From Candidatus Zixiibacteriota bacterium (GTDB taxonomy: Bacteria; Zixibacteria; MSB-5A5; GN15; PGXB01), in the NCBI GenBank assembly GCA_016933695.1, contig JAFGAL010000014.1, forward strand, positions 1-64,000: 64,000 bases of DNA. The letters are read 5' to 3'. Of the stretch, positions 1-8,430 are shown piece after piece. Within the stretch, counting starts at the first letter, position 1, and each line of letters begins with the position of its first letter. Position numbers and translations under genes: made by a program. The notes under the pieces were generated by a model that was not told where the DNA came from, did no database searches, and worked only from the letters and a program-made list of their open reading frames with translations.

Positions 1-9
1 ACATAATGC

Positions 10-215
10 AATGAGATCGCCACGCGTCATCCGCCTTACGGCGGATTCGCTCGCGATGACATATTTCCGGCTTTTTCAACAAGCCCCTTGCGGTGGGAAT
101 AACACGAAATGTCATTGCTCGGAGCGTAAGCGACGAAGTCGAAGATCCCGAGTTTCGAGGGGCAATCTCAAAAAGCTACCGAGATTGCTTCGCCTCACTC
201 GCAACAACAATAATA
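10..215. repeat. dispersed inverted-repeat DNA, two copies
   Basis: Two non-coding copies of a repeat resembling the TGTCATTGCGAGGAGCG-type dispersed repeats found in many bacterial genomes. On the minus strand, positions 10-61 read as a GTCATCGCGAGCGAATCCGCC-like copy and contain the small hairpin ATCCGCC/GGCGGAT. Positions 112-215 start with TGTCATTGCTCGGAGCG and end with GAGATTGCTTCGCCTCACTC, with an internal GCAATCTC/GAGATTGC stem. Short frames through it give the low-complexity peptides typical of this repeat and are not genes. The element lies just beyond the 3' end of the first minus-strand gene. Family assignment is from memory of such repeats. Confidence 0.5.
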
Positions 216-219
216 CCGA

Positions 220-702
220 CTACCGCTTGTATCCGATATCCCGAAGGAATTTGTGGCGCTTCTTTTTGTCCTCGGCGGTCTCGACACCTTTCGGCATGAA
301 CCCGTCGATCACCCCCATCACCCCACGCCCCTGATCGGTCTCGCCGACAATCACCTGCACCGGATTGGCGGTGGCGCAGAAAATTCGGCACACCTCGGGA
401 AGCATCTTGATGCGCGGAAGGAAATTGATCGGGTAGGCATTGCGCATGTAGATGATAAACGTATGCCCGCAGGCGATCCCGAACGCGGCCTCCTCGGCCA
501 GCTTGATCAGCTCTTCGCTGTTGCCGTCGGTACGCACCAGGCACGGTCCCGATGCTTCGCAGAAGCCGATCCCGAACTCCGCCGTCGAGGAAATCCCGAT
601 CATCGCCTCATACACATCCTCGACCGTCTTGATAAAATGTGTCATGCCGAAAATGATATTGACATCAGCCGGCATCTCGATCGGTACGATCTTGGTCTTC
701 AT
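220..702 (-). CDS. adenosine-specific kinase family protein (PF04008-like)
   Basis: A 160-residue protein that matches the small archaeal/bacterial family called adenosine-specific kinase (DUF355) over its whole length. Recognisable segments are the N-terminal MPADVNIIFGMTHFIKTVED, a central EFGIGFCEASGPCLVRTDGN, and the C-terminal GVMGVIDGFMPKGVE. The family is a compact single-domain cytosolic protein reported to bind adenosine or AMP, and its physiological role is poorly settled. The ATG at 702 is preceded by GAGAGGAT, an acceptable ribosome binding site. The stop lies next to repeat DNA. The next minus-strand gene ends 21 bases upstream, so the two may be co-transcribed. I see no signal peptide and no sign of truncation. 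Confidence 0.8.
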   Translation of the reverse strand: MKTKIVPIEMPADVNIIFGMTHFIKTVEDVYEAMIGISSTAEFGIGFCEASGPCLVRTDGNSEELIKLAEEAAFGIACGHTFIIYMRNAYPINFLPRIKMLPEVCRIFCATANPVQVIVGETDQGRGVMGVIDGFMPKGVETAEDKKKRHKFLRDIGYKR

Positions 703-723
703 GTCTCTATCCTCTCGTTTGCA

Positions 724-2727
724 CTACTTGTCATCTTTATCCGATGCTTTCCGGATACTGATATACTCGATCTCATCGCCCCGGACAATTTTGTCGACCA
801 CGTCCATCCCCGCGACCACGTGCCCGAAAATCGTGTACCGACCGTCCAGATGTGGTTGTGGCGTCAGCGCGATAAAAAACTGCGATCCGCCGGTGTCATC
901 ACCGGAATGCGCCATCCCGATCACCCCCCGCGCAAACGTCAGCCCGCTGTACTCCGACCGGATTTCATACCCCGGCCCGCCGTACCCGTCGCCGCGCGGA
1001 TCGCCGCCCTGCGCCACGAATCCGGGAATCACCCGATGAAAAATCACCTTATTGTAAAATCCGTCACTCGCCAGCTTGATGAAGTTGTACACCGTCAACG
1101 GCGCGATATCGGCGTACAGCTCAAGTTCGATCGCACCCTTATCGGTGCGGATCACTGCGTGCGGATTCTCGGAGTACTTGCTAATAAACGACCGGTACTT
1201 GCGTTTGTCCACCATCGCGATTGGCTTGTTGATAAACGCCGACTTGTCGACCTGAAGGACCTCGCGATACACCTCCGCCGCATCCTTGCTGACCGTATGG
1301 TTGTCGTTCATCAGCGCATGATACAGGATTTCCTCGGCCAGCTCGTTCCGTTCGTTTTCCAGAATCTTGCCCACCGCCGCAACCACCGACCGCATCAAAT
1401 CGACCTTGCCGGCACTGGACTGTACGATAGTCATGAACTGCGGAAGATAGTGCGTCATCAGGTGCTCGCCGATATAATCGACCGCGTCGGCATTGACCAC
1501 GTAATCCGTGTCTTTCAACGCGGTTTCAAGATAATAGTCGATATTGCCGGAGTCGACGGTCGCCAGCGATCCCAGCGCGGTCAGACGAACCATCGGCGAC
1601 GGATGCGTGTACAGTGTCACCAGACGCGGCTTGACCGTCTCACCGCCGATATCCCCCAGCGCGGAGGCAATCGCGGCAGTCATATACACGTCGGCCGAAT
1701 CCAGCAGGCTGTCGATCAGCGGCAACATCTCATCGCCCTGAATCGCCGACAAATACTCCAGTGCGGCGGCGCGGACATTGACCGACGAATCCTCTTTGAT
1801 CGCTTCGTGCGCCTGCTCCAGCGCCTTGCCGGTTTTCAGTCGGAGATAGGTCTGAATAAGATAGGTCTTGAGTTTCTCATCGGTTTCTCCCTCATAGCGT
1901 TTGACCAGATACTCCACCGCCAGGGGATTGTTGATCTGCCCCAGAGAACCGATCGCCTGTGCGACCACATTATTGTCGCGATCATTGAGCGCCCCCGCCA
2001 CCAGCCGGGTGTTGATATCGCTTTTATTCAACGCCAGACCGCGCACCGCCAGCGCCCGCACGAACGGATCGCTGTCGGGAAGCCACTGGGCATACAGCGA
2101 ATCCGCCGGAACCCGCATCCGTGCCAGTGCATACAACGCCGCCACCTGCACCGGGCGTACCGCATCGGTGTTACAGGCCGTTTTCAACTGCGGTGCGGCC
2201 ACACCGGCATTGCACCGAAACAGCGCATAGGCGGCCTGTTCGCGAACGCGATGGTCCTCATGCCGCAAATAATCGGTCAGGGCTATAATTACATCGGTCA
2301 TGGTCGAATCGCCCAGAAAACCCACCGCCTGAATGGTCGATGCCAGCAGGTCGGGGGAGTAGATGTCGCAATTACGCATCAGCCGCCGGGCGAATTCCTT
2401 GTTGCCGCTCAGGCCGATTCCCAGTACCGCCGACTCGGCCACTTCCGATACCGAATCAGTAATCAGGTTGAACAACTTTTCATACGTCCCGGCTTCGCCG
2501 ATTCGTCCCACCGCCAGCGCGGCGCGGGCGCGCACTACCGCGTCTTTGTCGGAAAGCAGATCAAGAAGCGGTTGAGGCGCCGAACGGGTGTCTTCATAAA
2601 GCATGATACGTGCGAGTTTGTCGGAGACGCCACCGGAAAAGTCAAACAGACCAAAATGGATAACCGCGGCCATTCCCGCGATCACCAGAATGACAATCAG
2701 GATAATCCCTGCCTTTTTCATGGGCAT
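724..2727 (-). CDS. membrane-anchored HEAT-repeat protein fused to cyclophilin peptidyl-prolyl isomerase
   Basis: A 667-residue fusion. Residues 5-25 are a hydrophobic signal anchor (AGIILIVILVIAGMAAVIHF), followed by a long array of HEAT or PBS-lyase-like helical repeats (about 40-500) with recurring A-x-x-ALG-x-IG patterns. The last 150 residues are a cyclophilin domain with FHRVIPGFVAQGGDP (catalytic Arg), GSQFFIAL and HLDGRYTIFG. The domain is complete, so prolyl cis-trans isomerase activity is likely, on the outer face of the inner membrane or in the periplasm. The HEAT array probably acts as a docking surface for clients; this is inference. ATGs at 2727 and 2721 are both possible. The antisense strand carries a very long open frame, which is an artefact of codon composition here. 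Confidence 0.85.
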   Translation of the reverse strand: MPMKKAGIILIVILVIAGMAAVIHFGLFDFSGGVSDKLARIMLYEDTRSAPQPLLDLLSDKDAVVRARAALAVGRIGEAGTYEKLFNLITDSVSEVAESAVLGIGLSGNKEFARRLMRNCDIYSPDLLASTIQAVGFLGDSTMTDVIIALTDYLRHEDHRVREQAAYALFRCNAGVAAPQLKTACNTDAVRPVQVAALYALARMRVPADSLYAQWLPDSDPFVRALAVRGLALNKSDINTRLVAGALNDRDNNVVAQAIGSLGQINNPLAVEYLVKRYEGETDEKLKTYLIQTYLRLKTGKALEQAHEAIKEDSSVNVRAAALEYLSAIQGDEMLPLIDSLLDSADVYMTAAIASALGDIGGETVKPRLVTLYTHPSPMVRLTALGSLATVDSGNIDYYLETALKDTDYVVNADAVDYIGEHLMTHYLPQFMTIVQSSAGKVDLMRSVVAAVGKILENERNELAEEILYHALMNDNHTVSKDAAEVYREVLQVDKSAFINKPIAMVDKRKYRSFISKYSENPHAVIRTDKGAIELELYADIAPLTVYNFIKLASDGFYNKVIFHRVIPGFVAQGGDPRGDGYGGPGYEIRSEYSGLTFARGVIGMAHSGDDTGGSQFFIALTPQPHLDGRYTIFGHVVAGMDVVDKIVRGDEIEYISIRKASDKDDK

Positions 2728-2841
2728 ATATCTTTCAGTATGACGTTAAACCGTTCGTGGTCACAAGAAAGATCATTTGCCGATCTTCCGCCGTCAACAA
2801 AAAAGGCAAGTCGCCATCGACGATTACGATATCTACGAAGG

Positions 2842-3792
2842 TTATTTCTTTTTGCGTTCGGGTGAGAATTTGCGCGCGGCGCGTTCGAAATCCGGAGAAG
2901 TCATATTCATGATATCCCGACGCAGACGTGTTTCCGCATCAGGCGTAAGAGCATTGAGTCTTTTGGCATAGCGACCGGAAGTGATCTCGTTGAAAAGTTT
3001 TTGCATGTTGCACTCAACCGTACGGTCGATCACTCTCGGGCCGGCCTCACGCGAACCATAACACGCGGTCAAAGAGATTCGGTCGTACATCCCCGCGATA
3101 CCGAACCGCTTGATCAAATCGACAATCAGATCGAGCTGATAGGCAACCTCGAGATAGGCTTTGTCGGCGGATAATCCCGCCTTGCGCAAAGTAGTAAAGC
3201 CGGTCATGATCAGTTGCGTCAAACCACCGCACAATACCGCCTGCTCGCCGAACAAGTCGCCGATCGCCTCATCGGCGAACGACGTTTTAATCAGCGTTTT
3301 GCGATTTATTTTCAGCGCGTCGATCAGGCCATCGAGACGCTGCCTTGCCCGTCCGGTACCGTTTTGACCGATCGCATAAAAGAATCCGACCGATTCTCCG
3401 GCCAGGTATTTCTCGCGCACCGCATGCCCCGGCCCAAGCGGCGCCAGCAGGATAACATCGACACCCGAAGGCCCTGCCACGGTTTTGAAATGCACCGAAA
3501 AACCATGCAAAAACACCAGTGCTGATCCGGATTGAAGATTTGCGCTGATCTCTCGCTTGAAAAGCCGTCCCTGCACATGATCCGGAACCGCCATAATAAC
3601 CACCTCGGCGCGCTTGACCGCCTCACCGACAGTGATTATAGCCGTAAAGCCGTCCCGGCGTGCCACAGACCGCGATGTGGAGCGGTTTTTCAGGCCGATG
3701 ACGACCTCGACACCGGAATCGCGAAGGTTCAGCGCCCAGGCGCGTCCCTGTGAACCGTATCCGAGAACCGCACAGGTTTCTTTCATGCGCAT
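2842..3792 (-). CDS. ketol-acid reductoisomerase homologue with altered active site
   Basis: A 316-residue class I KARI-like protein. The Rossmann motif GYGSQGRAWALNLRDSG is near the N-terminus, followed by HGF and then the knotted helical domain with DLFGEQAVLCGG. True KARI (IlvC) converts acetolactate to dihydroxyisovalerate using NADPH and two Mg ions. Two active-site positions differ here. The conserved APKAPGH reads APLGPGH, losing the catalytic lysine, and FECLHEL reads LEVAYQL, replacing the second metal-binding glutamate by glutamine. The first metal pair (D and E in DLFGEQ) is kept. No other branched-chain amino acid gene is nearby. It may be a paralogue with another substrate or no isomerase step. 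The ATG at 3792 or 3786 lacks a clear ribosome binding site. Confidence 0.75.
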   Translation of the reverse strand: MRMKETCAVLGYGSQGRAWALNLRDSGVEVVIGLKNRSTSRSVARRDGFTAIITVGEAVKRAEVVIMAVPDHVQGRLFKREISANLQSGSALVFLHGFSVHFKTVAGPSGVDVILLAPLGPGHAVREKYLAGESVGFFYAIGQNGTGRARQRLDGLIDALKINRKTLIKTSFADEAIGDLFGEQAVLCGGLTQLIMTGFTTLRKAGLSADKAYLEVAYQLDLIVDLIKRFGIAGMYDRISLTACYGSREAGPRVIDRTVECNMQKLFNEITSGRYAKRLNALTPDAETRLRRDIMNMTSPDFERAARKFSPERKKK

Positions 3793-3960
3793 GGCCGGAA
3801 TATACGGAATGCCCCCGTAATAACAAGCATCTTCTGCCCCGAATAGGATCCCGAAAAAAAAGCTGTCGATTTGCGGGGAATATACCTGAAATTACACTCT
3901 TGAATCTTGCATCGGGATATATTACCATACATGCTGGCTGACATGAACTAATTTGGTGAA

Positions 3961-4545
3961 ATGATGGCGGGAAAAAAGTCACAAAAGACATCCGGTAAAG
4001 GGAAACATTCCAAAAGGTCATCCCGAAAAACAGTCGTATATTTCTGGCCGATAGTGTGCTTCCTGGCCGGGATTATCGCCGTGTTCTTTATCCTGAGGGA
4101 AAATAAAAACACCCGACATACGGAATCCGATAATACTTCCCGGGTAACCACCGAATCGGGGAACCCTGAATTTCGCAAAGAAGCGGAACTGGAGTTTATC
4201 ACTCCCGGTGGCGCGCTTCTTGCCAAAATTGATATTCAGATTGCCGATGACGATATCGAACGTGCGGTGGGGCTGATGCATCGCGATGAACTTGGAGCCG
4301 ACCGCGGGATGCTGTTTATTTTCGCACAGGAAGAAATACGATCATTCTGGATGCGCAACACGCATATCCCGCTGGACATCATCTTTGTCAATGCTCAAAA
4401 GGAAATTGTCAGCATCCATAAAAACACCACCCCGTATGTCGAAGAAGAGTATTTATCGGGTCAACCGGCTTTATATGTAGTTGAAGTCAACGGGGGATTC
4501 GCGGACGCGTACAATATCAATGTCGACGACCGGGTGAACTGGTAA
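3961..4545 (+). CDS. DUF192 family protein with N-terminal membrane anchor
   Basis: A 194-residue protein. The N-terminus is very basic (MMAGKKSQKTSGKGKHSKRS), followed by a single membrane segment (about residues 25-45) and a C-terminal DUF192 domain of roughly 110 residues. Family hallmarks are present: ERAVGLMHRDEL, DRGMLFIFAQ, SFWMRNTHIPLDIIFVN and VVEVNGG. DUF192 proteins are small, mostly beta-structured extracytoplasmic proteins of unknown activity. The topology suggests the domain faces the periplasm. The gene stands alone between a divergent KARI-like gene and a convergent sulfatase-like gene. Starts at 3961 and 3964 are adjacent, with a weak GGTGA upstream. Confidence 0.8.
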   Translation: MMAGKKSQKTSGKGKHSKRSSRKTVVYFWPIVCFLAGIIAVFFILRENKNTRHTESDNTSRVTTESGNPEFRKEAELEFITPGGALLAKIDIQIADDDIERAVGLMHRDELGADRGMLFIFAQEEIRSFWMRNTHIPLDIIFVNAQKEIVSIHKNTTPYVEEEYLSGQPALYVVEVNGGFADAYNINVDDRVNW

Positions 4546-4573
4546 ACGGTCAGTTCAAAGAGTTTACTTCAGA

Positions 4574-4593
4574 TTTTATCGAATGCGATAAAA
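4574..4593. terminator. bidirectional terminator between convergent genes
   Basis: Inverted repeat TTTTATCG-AATG-CGATAAAA lies in the 50-base gap between two convergent genes. The stem is 8 bp and AT-rich with terminal A/T tracts, so it could act on both strands. It is only moderately stable. Confidence 0.5.
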
Positions 4594-4595
4594 AC

Positions 4596-6560
4596 TCAGG
4601 GTTGTCGTGGTGACCCCAGTCGAATATGCCCGATGCCATATATATCATCGCCTCCCTGGGGCAAAATAAAGATATTATTGAAACCGCTTTGCACCGCCTC
4701 GGACGGCACTATTAGCGTGTCTATTTTCAATCCCGATGATGCCGATTTATCTGCATAGATCGTGTTCATGGCGATGATTGTGCTGTCAAGCCGATAATAC
4801 ACCGCATAATTGTCGTTATAATCAACACTGACCTCCATCCGGGTGGCCTGATATGGTTTTTCCAGATCGATACACAGGCCATTATCGTTCATCATAATAC
4901 ACCCCTTGGCATCGCAGGGCGTCCCGGCCGGCTTGGGCGTCGTCATATGTCGGTACTCGATTCGTTCCGGAGATCGGCTTACATAGAAATCAAGCAGGGT
5001 TTCATAGATTCCCCCGGATTCCTTACTGATCGGGACAAACGCAAATGGCTTCGCCCAGGTACTATAAAAGCTGTGGTCGGGCAGAATCTCCAACGATGCG
5101 CCATAATACGTGTTCAACAATACCCGAAAGGTGTTGACCGGGGTGATCGACGGGTACAACCCCTGATATTGGTGATCCGGATAATACGTCGCATTGAAAA
5201 TCGATAGCCGTTCTTTCAGATTGGTTTGCGCCGCGCCGACCCAACTCAACTCGGAACCGGGACCATGATCACCCTGTATGATAATAATGGGCTGCCGCTC
5301 CGGTGGACGATCAAGCAGGGTGTCAATGATGCCTTCCAGGCGCATGTTAATATGACGCAATTGTCCCAGGTATCCATACCGGTACGAAAGCGTATCACCG
5401 CCGATATCGTAGTAATGCGAACCGTCGCTTAATGAAAACACGCGGTCCGGATGGCGCGGTTCCCCATCGAAGGCAAATACAAAAGGCGGATGCGGGCTGA
5501 CAATATGGGCAAAAACGAATTTAGGCGAGGCAACCCCAAAATCTCCGGTTAGATGATCGAGAACATTGGTGACCCGTTTCCGATGCATATCATAGCCGGA
5601 ATAACTTTCACCGAGTATCAAGTCCAACGGGGTCGTGGACAGCAGGATATTTTGAAATTCATCGGCCCCCCAGGCCGCGGCCAGAAAATGCTCAACGTCG
5701 CGCAATTCGGTCGATTCATACCCGGTCGTGAAAGCCACCCGGGCGTATCCCATGTCGTGGAACAGCGTCATGACATCATTATTCCAGAACCGTTTGGTAA
5801 GCGGCACTCGATCATCCGAACTCGGGTCCAGATCACCGAGGTCGCTTAGATATTTCATATTAAACGTGGCGGTCGCCGACAAAACCGTCTGGCAATAGTT
5901 GGAGTGACTGCTGTCGGCGATATAAAACCCGCGATCGCGCAAAAACGACAGAAATGCATCATTGTCATATCCGTACAATTCTCGCAACACATCCGCCCGC
6001 GCATAGCCGTCCAGATAAATGAAATACACATCATGGGGATGGTCGGGACACGTCACCTGATAAGTGATATCATGCGGCGGCAGGTCATTCCACTCCCGCA
6101 GGACCATCGCCCGGCCGATTTGGAAAAATTGGATTAGCACCAGCACCAGTCCGATAAAATTCAACCCTTTGGAGATCGTCAGCAAATCGCGTTTGGTTCT
6201 GATGACATACCACACGGCACAAATCAGCAACACCAGCCAGGGGAGTAAAAATAACTTGCTCCATCCAATGTCGAGATCGAAATATTTCATACTCGCCTTG
6301 TAAAGCGCGGTCACGATATGCCCGAAAGAGAAGAAAAAGACATAAAGCAGTGTGGTGACCAGACCCGCCTTGAAATAATCACGCAACAGCCGCGTTAACA
6401 GCAAAATCAGTCCCGATGCCACAATCAGATTGACAATGATGGGGAAAACGGTCCGGTCCCACAACATGTCATCGACATTCTGGGCATAGAGAAACAGTAC
6501 GGGAAAAACCGCAAAGAGAAACGGATGCCAAATAAAATTGCGTTTTACTGTCTTGTTCAT
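4596..6560 (-). CDS. membrane-embedded sulfatase/alkaline-phosphatase superfamily protein
   Basis: A 654-residue protein with about five N-terminal membrane segments (residues 10-150), then an extracytoplasmic hydrolase domain of the alkaline phosphatase/sulfatase superfamily. It contains DVYFIYLDGYARADVL (likely metal-binding Asp at the sheet edge), SHSNYCQTVLSAT at the expected nucleophile region, HIVSPHPPFVF and IIIQGDHGPG (metal-binding Asp-His). A C-terminal beta-rich region of about 130 residues follows. The layout resembles LtaS-like or phosphoethanolamine-transferase-like enzymes acting on envelope polymers; the substrate is unknown. The start overlaps the stop of the upstream methyltransferase gene as ATGA, indicating translational coupling. 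It is the last gene of a three-gene minus-strand unit. Confidence 0.8.
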   Translation of the reverse strand: MNKTVKRNFIWHPFLFAVFPVLFLYAQNVDDMLWDRTVFPIIVNLIVASGLILLLTRLLRDYFKAGLVTTLLYVFFFSFGHIVTALYKASMKYFDLDIGWSKLFLLPWLVLLICAVWYVIRTKRDLLTISKGLNFIGLVLVLIQFFQIGRAMVLREWNDLPPHDITYQVTCPDHPHDVYFIYLDGYARADVLRELYGYDNDAFLSFLRDRGFYIADSSHSNYCQTVLSATATFNMKYLSDLGDLDPSSDDRVPLTKRFWNNDVMTLFHDMGYARVAFTTGYESTELRDVEHFLAAAWGADEFQNILLSTTPLDLILGESYSGYDMHRKRVTNVLDHLTGDFGVASPKFVFAHIVSPHPPFVFAFDGEPRHPDRVFSLSDGSHYYDIGGDTLSYRYGYLGQLRHINMRLEGIIDTLLDRPPERQPIIIIQGDHGPGSELSWVGAAQTNLKERLSIFNATYYPDHQYQGLYPSITPVNTFRVLLNTYYGASLEILPDHSFYSTWAKPFAFVPISKESGGIYETLLDFYVSRSPERIEYRHMTTPKPAGTPCDAKGCIMMNDNGLCIDLEKPYQATRMEVSVDYNDNYAVYYRLDSTIIAMNTIYADKSASSGLKIDTLIVPSEAVQSGFNNIFILPQGGDDIYGIGHIRLGSPRQP

Positions 6561-7936
6561 CGACGATTCATCAAATACAGGGTGCGAACGCTGTCGGTTA
6601 TTTCGCTTTTCTCTTCAATGGTAAAAAACGCAGAAAAACCTCTCTCAAAATCCTCTCCGGTATAGAAATCAAAAACATCCTCTCTGGTCGACAGCATACG
6701 TTTGACCTGCGAGTCGTTTTTGGGGACGAATTCAATAACAAGCCACCGGCAAGTAGCGGCGAAAAACGCGGCAAGTTGATCGAAGGGAACGTTGTTGCCG
6801 ATGGCGAGATGATGCACCAGCGCCAATGCCAGCACCAGGTCGACCGGCCCGCGTTCGATAAACGACATCCGCTCGGTGTGACTCCAGCCGATTCCAGGAC
6901 TGGGATTGGTCAAATCGAGTAATAACGGCAGGATCTGCGCGTCATGATTCTGTCGGCAGGCCCGATAGTTTTTTTCCACGGCGGCAGGATCAAAATCAAA
7001 GGCAACAACCGAGGCCCCTTCGTGTGCGGCGGCGCGGCTGAAGGTTCCGTCGTTGGCGCCAAGATCCCAGATCGTTTTGGCGCCGGCCTTCTGCGCGTAT
7101 GCCCTAACCAGTTCGGTTTTATGCCGATTCGCCTGATCGGAGTAATTGGTTATTTCGTAATAATCCGCCCACACCGTGTCCTCGGGCTTCCAGTTGAGCC
7201 GCCCGATCGCCGATTCCAAATTGTCGATCAATCCCATCAAACCCTGCCGTTTCATCTGACGATCGGAAGTTACCGGTTTGGACTCATAATGCCGCTGGCT
7301 TTTCGCGTGAAGATGAATATTGGTCAAAAGCGGGAAGGAAAACCGCGTGCGTTTGGGAAGCAATGTCGCGGCCAGATCAAGCGGAATGCCGTCGAGATGA
7401 ATCCTCAGCAATTGCCCAAGACGGACATCCAGATACGACATCAACGCCAGTGGCGCCAAAAAATGCTGGCAGAACTGACGATAGGCCACCCATGGACGTC
7501 CTTCATGATAGGTTTCAAACGACAGGGTATCGATCAAAACCGGGCGGCCCTCGTGAAACTGGATGTTATAGGCGCTGGCGTCTTTTAAAACCATCCCGTG
7601 TGCCAAAGCGGCCTTCTGGATCGCAAGTGTGGTCAGCGCGGCATCCTTCAGCTGGCCGAAACACCATTCATACGGATAGGATATAAAGGGAATTGTCTCC
7701 GGACGAATAGTTGTATAGGCCAAATCGGGATCGGTCGGAACGATATGGACTTCCTCATGCGGAATCAACATCCCGGCTTCGGTCAGTTCACGATACAGCC
7801 CGGACGACATCAGCAGATCGTAATGGTCACGATAGGATTGATTGATCTGTCGATACAGAATTTGCTCGCGATAAAATAAAAAACCACTGGGATCGCGGAA
7901 GGAGCCGGAAAGGCGGGTGCTATTGCCCGGCGTCAT
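6557..7936 (-). CDS. class I SAM-dependent methyltransferase with N-terminal kinase-like region
   Basis: A 459-residue two-part protein. The C-terminal half is a Rossmann methyltransferase: TIWDLGANDGTFSRAAA is motif I, VVAFDFDPAAVEKNY is the acidic end of strand 2, and DLVLALALVHHLAI follows. The N-terminal half contains LKDASAYNIQFHEGRPVLID, which resembles the catalytic loop and metal-binding aspartate of kinase-like phosphotransferases. Overall it looks like the NoeA-type methyltransferases found in surface-polysaccharide loci. The first ATG (7945) sits directly on a purine tract, so the ATG at 7936, nine bases after AAAGGA, is preferred. It overlaps the small membrane-protein gene upstream and the sulfatase-like gene downstream. 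A role in modifying a cell-surface glycan is inferred from context. Confidence 0.75.
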   Translation of the reverse strand: MTPGNSTRLSGSFRDPSGFLFYREQILYRQINQSYRDHYDLLMSSGLYRELTEAGMLIPHEEVHIVPTDPDLAYTTIRPETIPFISYPYEWCFGQLKDAALTTLAIQKAALAHGMVLKDASAYNIQFHEGRPVLIDTLSFETYHEGRPWVAYRQFCQHFLAPLALMSYLDVRLGQLLRIHLDGIPLDLAATLLPKRTRFSFPLLTNIHLHAKSQRHYESKPVTSDRQMKRQGLMGLIDNLESAIGRLNWKPEDTVWADYYEITNYSDQANRHKTELVRAYAQKAGAKTIWDLGANDGTFSRAAAHEGASVVAFDFDPAAVEKNYRACRQNHDAQILPLLLDLTNPSPGIGWSHTERMSFIERGPVDLVLALALVHHLAIGNNVPFDQLAAFFAATCRWLVIEFVPKNDSQVKRMLSTREDVFDFYTGEDFERGFSAFFTIEEKSEITDSVRTLYLMNRR

Positions 7937-8144
7937 GGTCGGCATCCTTTCCGGAAAAGAAAGCCTTGATTTTTCTCCAATAGATTTTCAAAGTGAAAAG
8001 CGCGCCCAGCAGGCCGGCCAGGAGAATCTGCAAAAAATAGCTTCCCGATGAAGGGTCGATATAGGCCTGTGCGGTTTCGGCCCAGAATAGCATGATTACT
8101 GCCGCACATAGTATCAGTCCACTGATGTTGGCTAAATATCTCAT
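7920..8144 (-). CDS. small membrane protein with YIDPSSGS motif
   Basis: A 74-residue protein with a signal-like N-terminal segment (residues 7-27, ending AETAQA), then YIDPSSGSYFLQ, a second membrane helix (about 38-53) and a charged tail (KDADHD). Short proteins with a YIDP-G/S-SGS motif commonly sit next to methyltransferase and sulfatase-like genes in polysaccharide loci, as here. No function is known. It is the first gene of the unit and its end overlaps the start of the methyltransferase gene. The ribosome binding site is weak. Confidence 0.7.
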   Translation of the reverse strand: MRYLANISGLILCAAVIMLFWAETAQAYIDPSSGSYFLQILLAGLLGALFTLKIYWRKIKAFFSGKDADHDAGQ

Positions 8145-8430
8145 TATGTAATATACGCTTCTCAGGTTGTTTTGTTCATCCCACTAATGTAGCCGATATC
8201 GATTCACTGTCAAGCGAATTCAGCAACCTTACTCGTCGGTTTGTAACAAATGTGGACACGGCCGACTAATACTTGCCGGCAGATCTTGTGAATCCCAAGA
8301 AATTTGATATATTTCAAACGTAACCGCAACTTTGTACAGTTGAGGAAGGTATTTATTGTATAGATTTCGGTAGAATCACGTCCGGCACCAATGTTCCGAG
8401 GCGGTTTGGAAACGAAACGGGAGAGCTTGA

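Noticed and set aside
253..2865. Plus-strand open frame of 870 codons
   Set aside because: It runs antisense through two genes with clear domain matches (adenosine-kinase-like and HEAT-cyclophilin) and its own translation has no domain or ribosome binding site. The length comes from the codon bias of the opposite strand.
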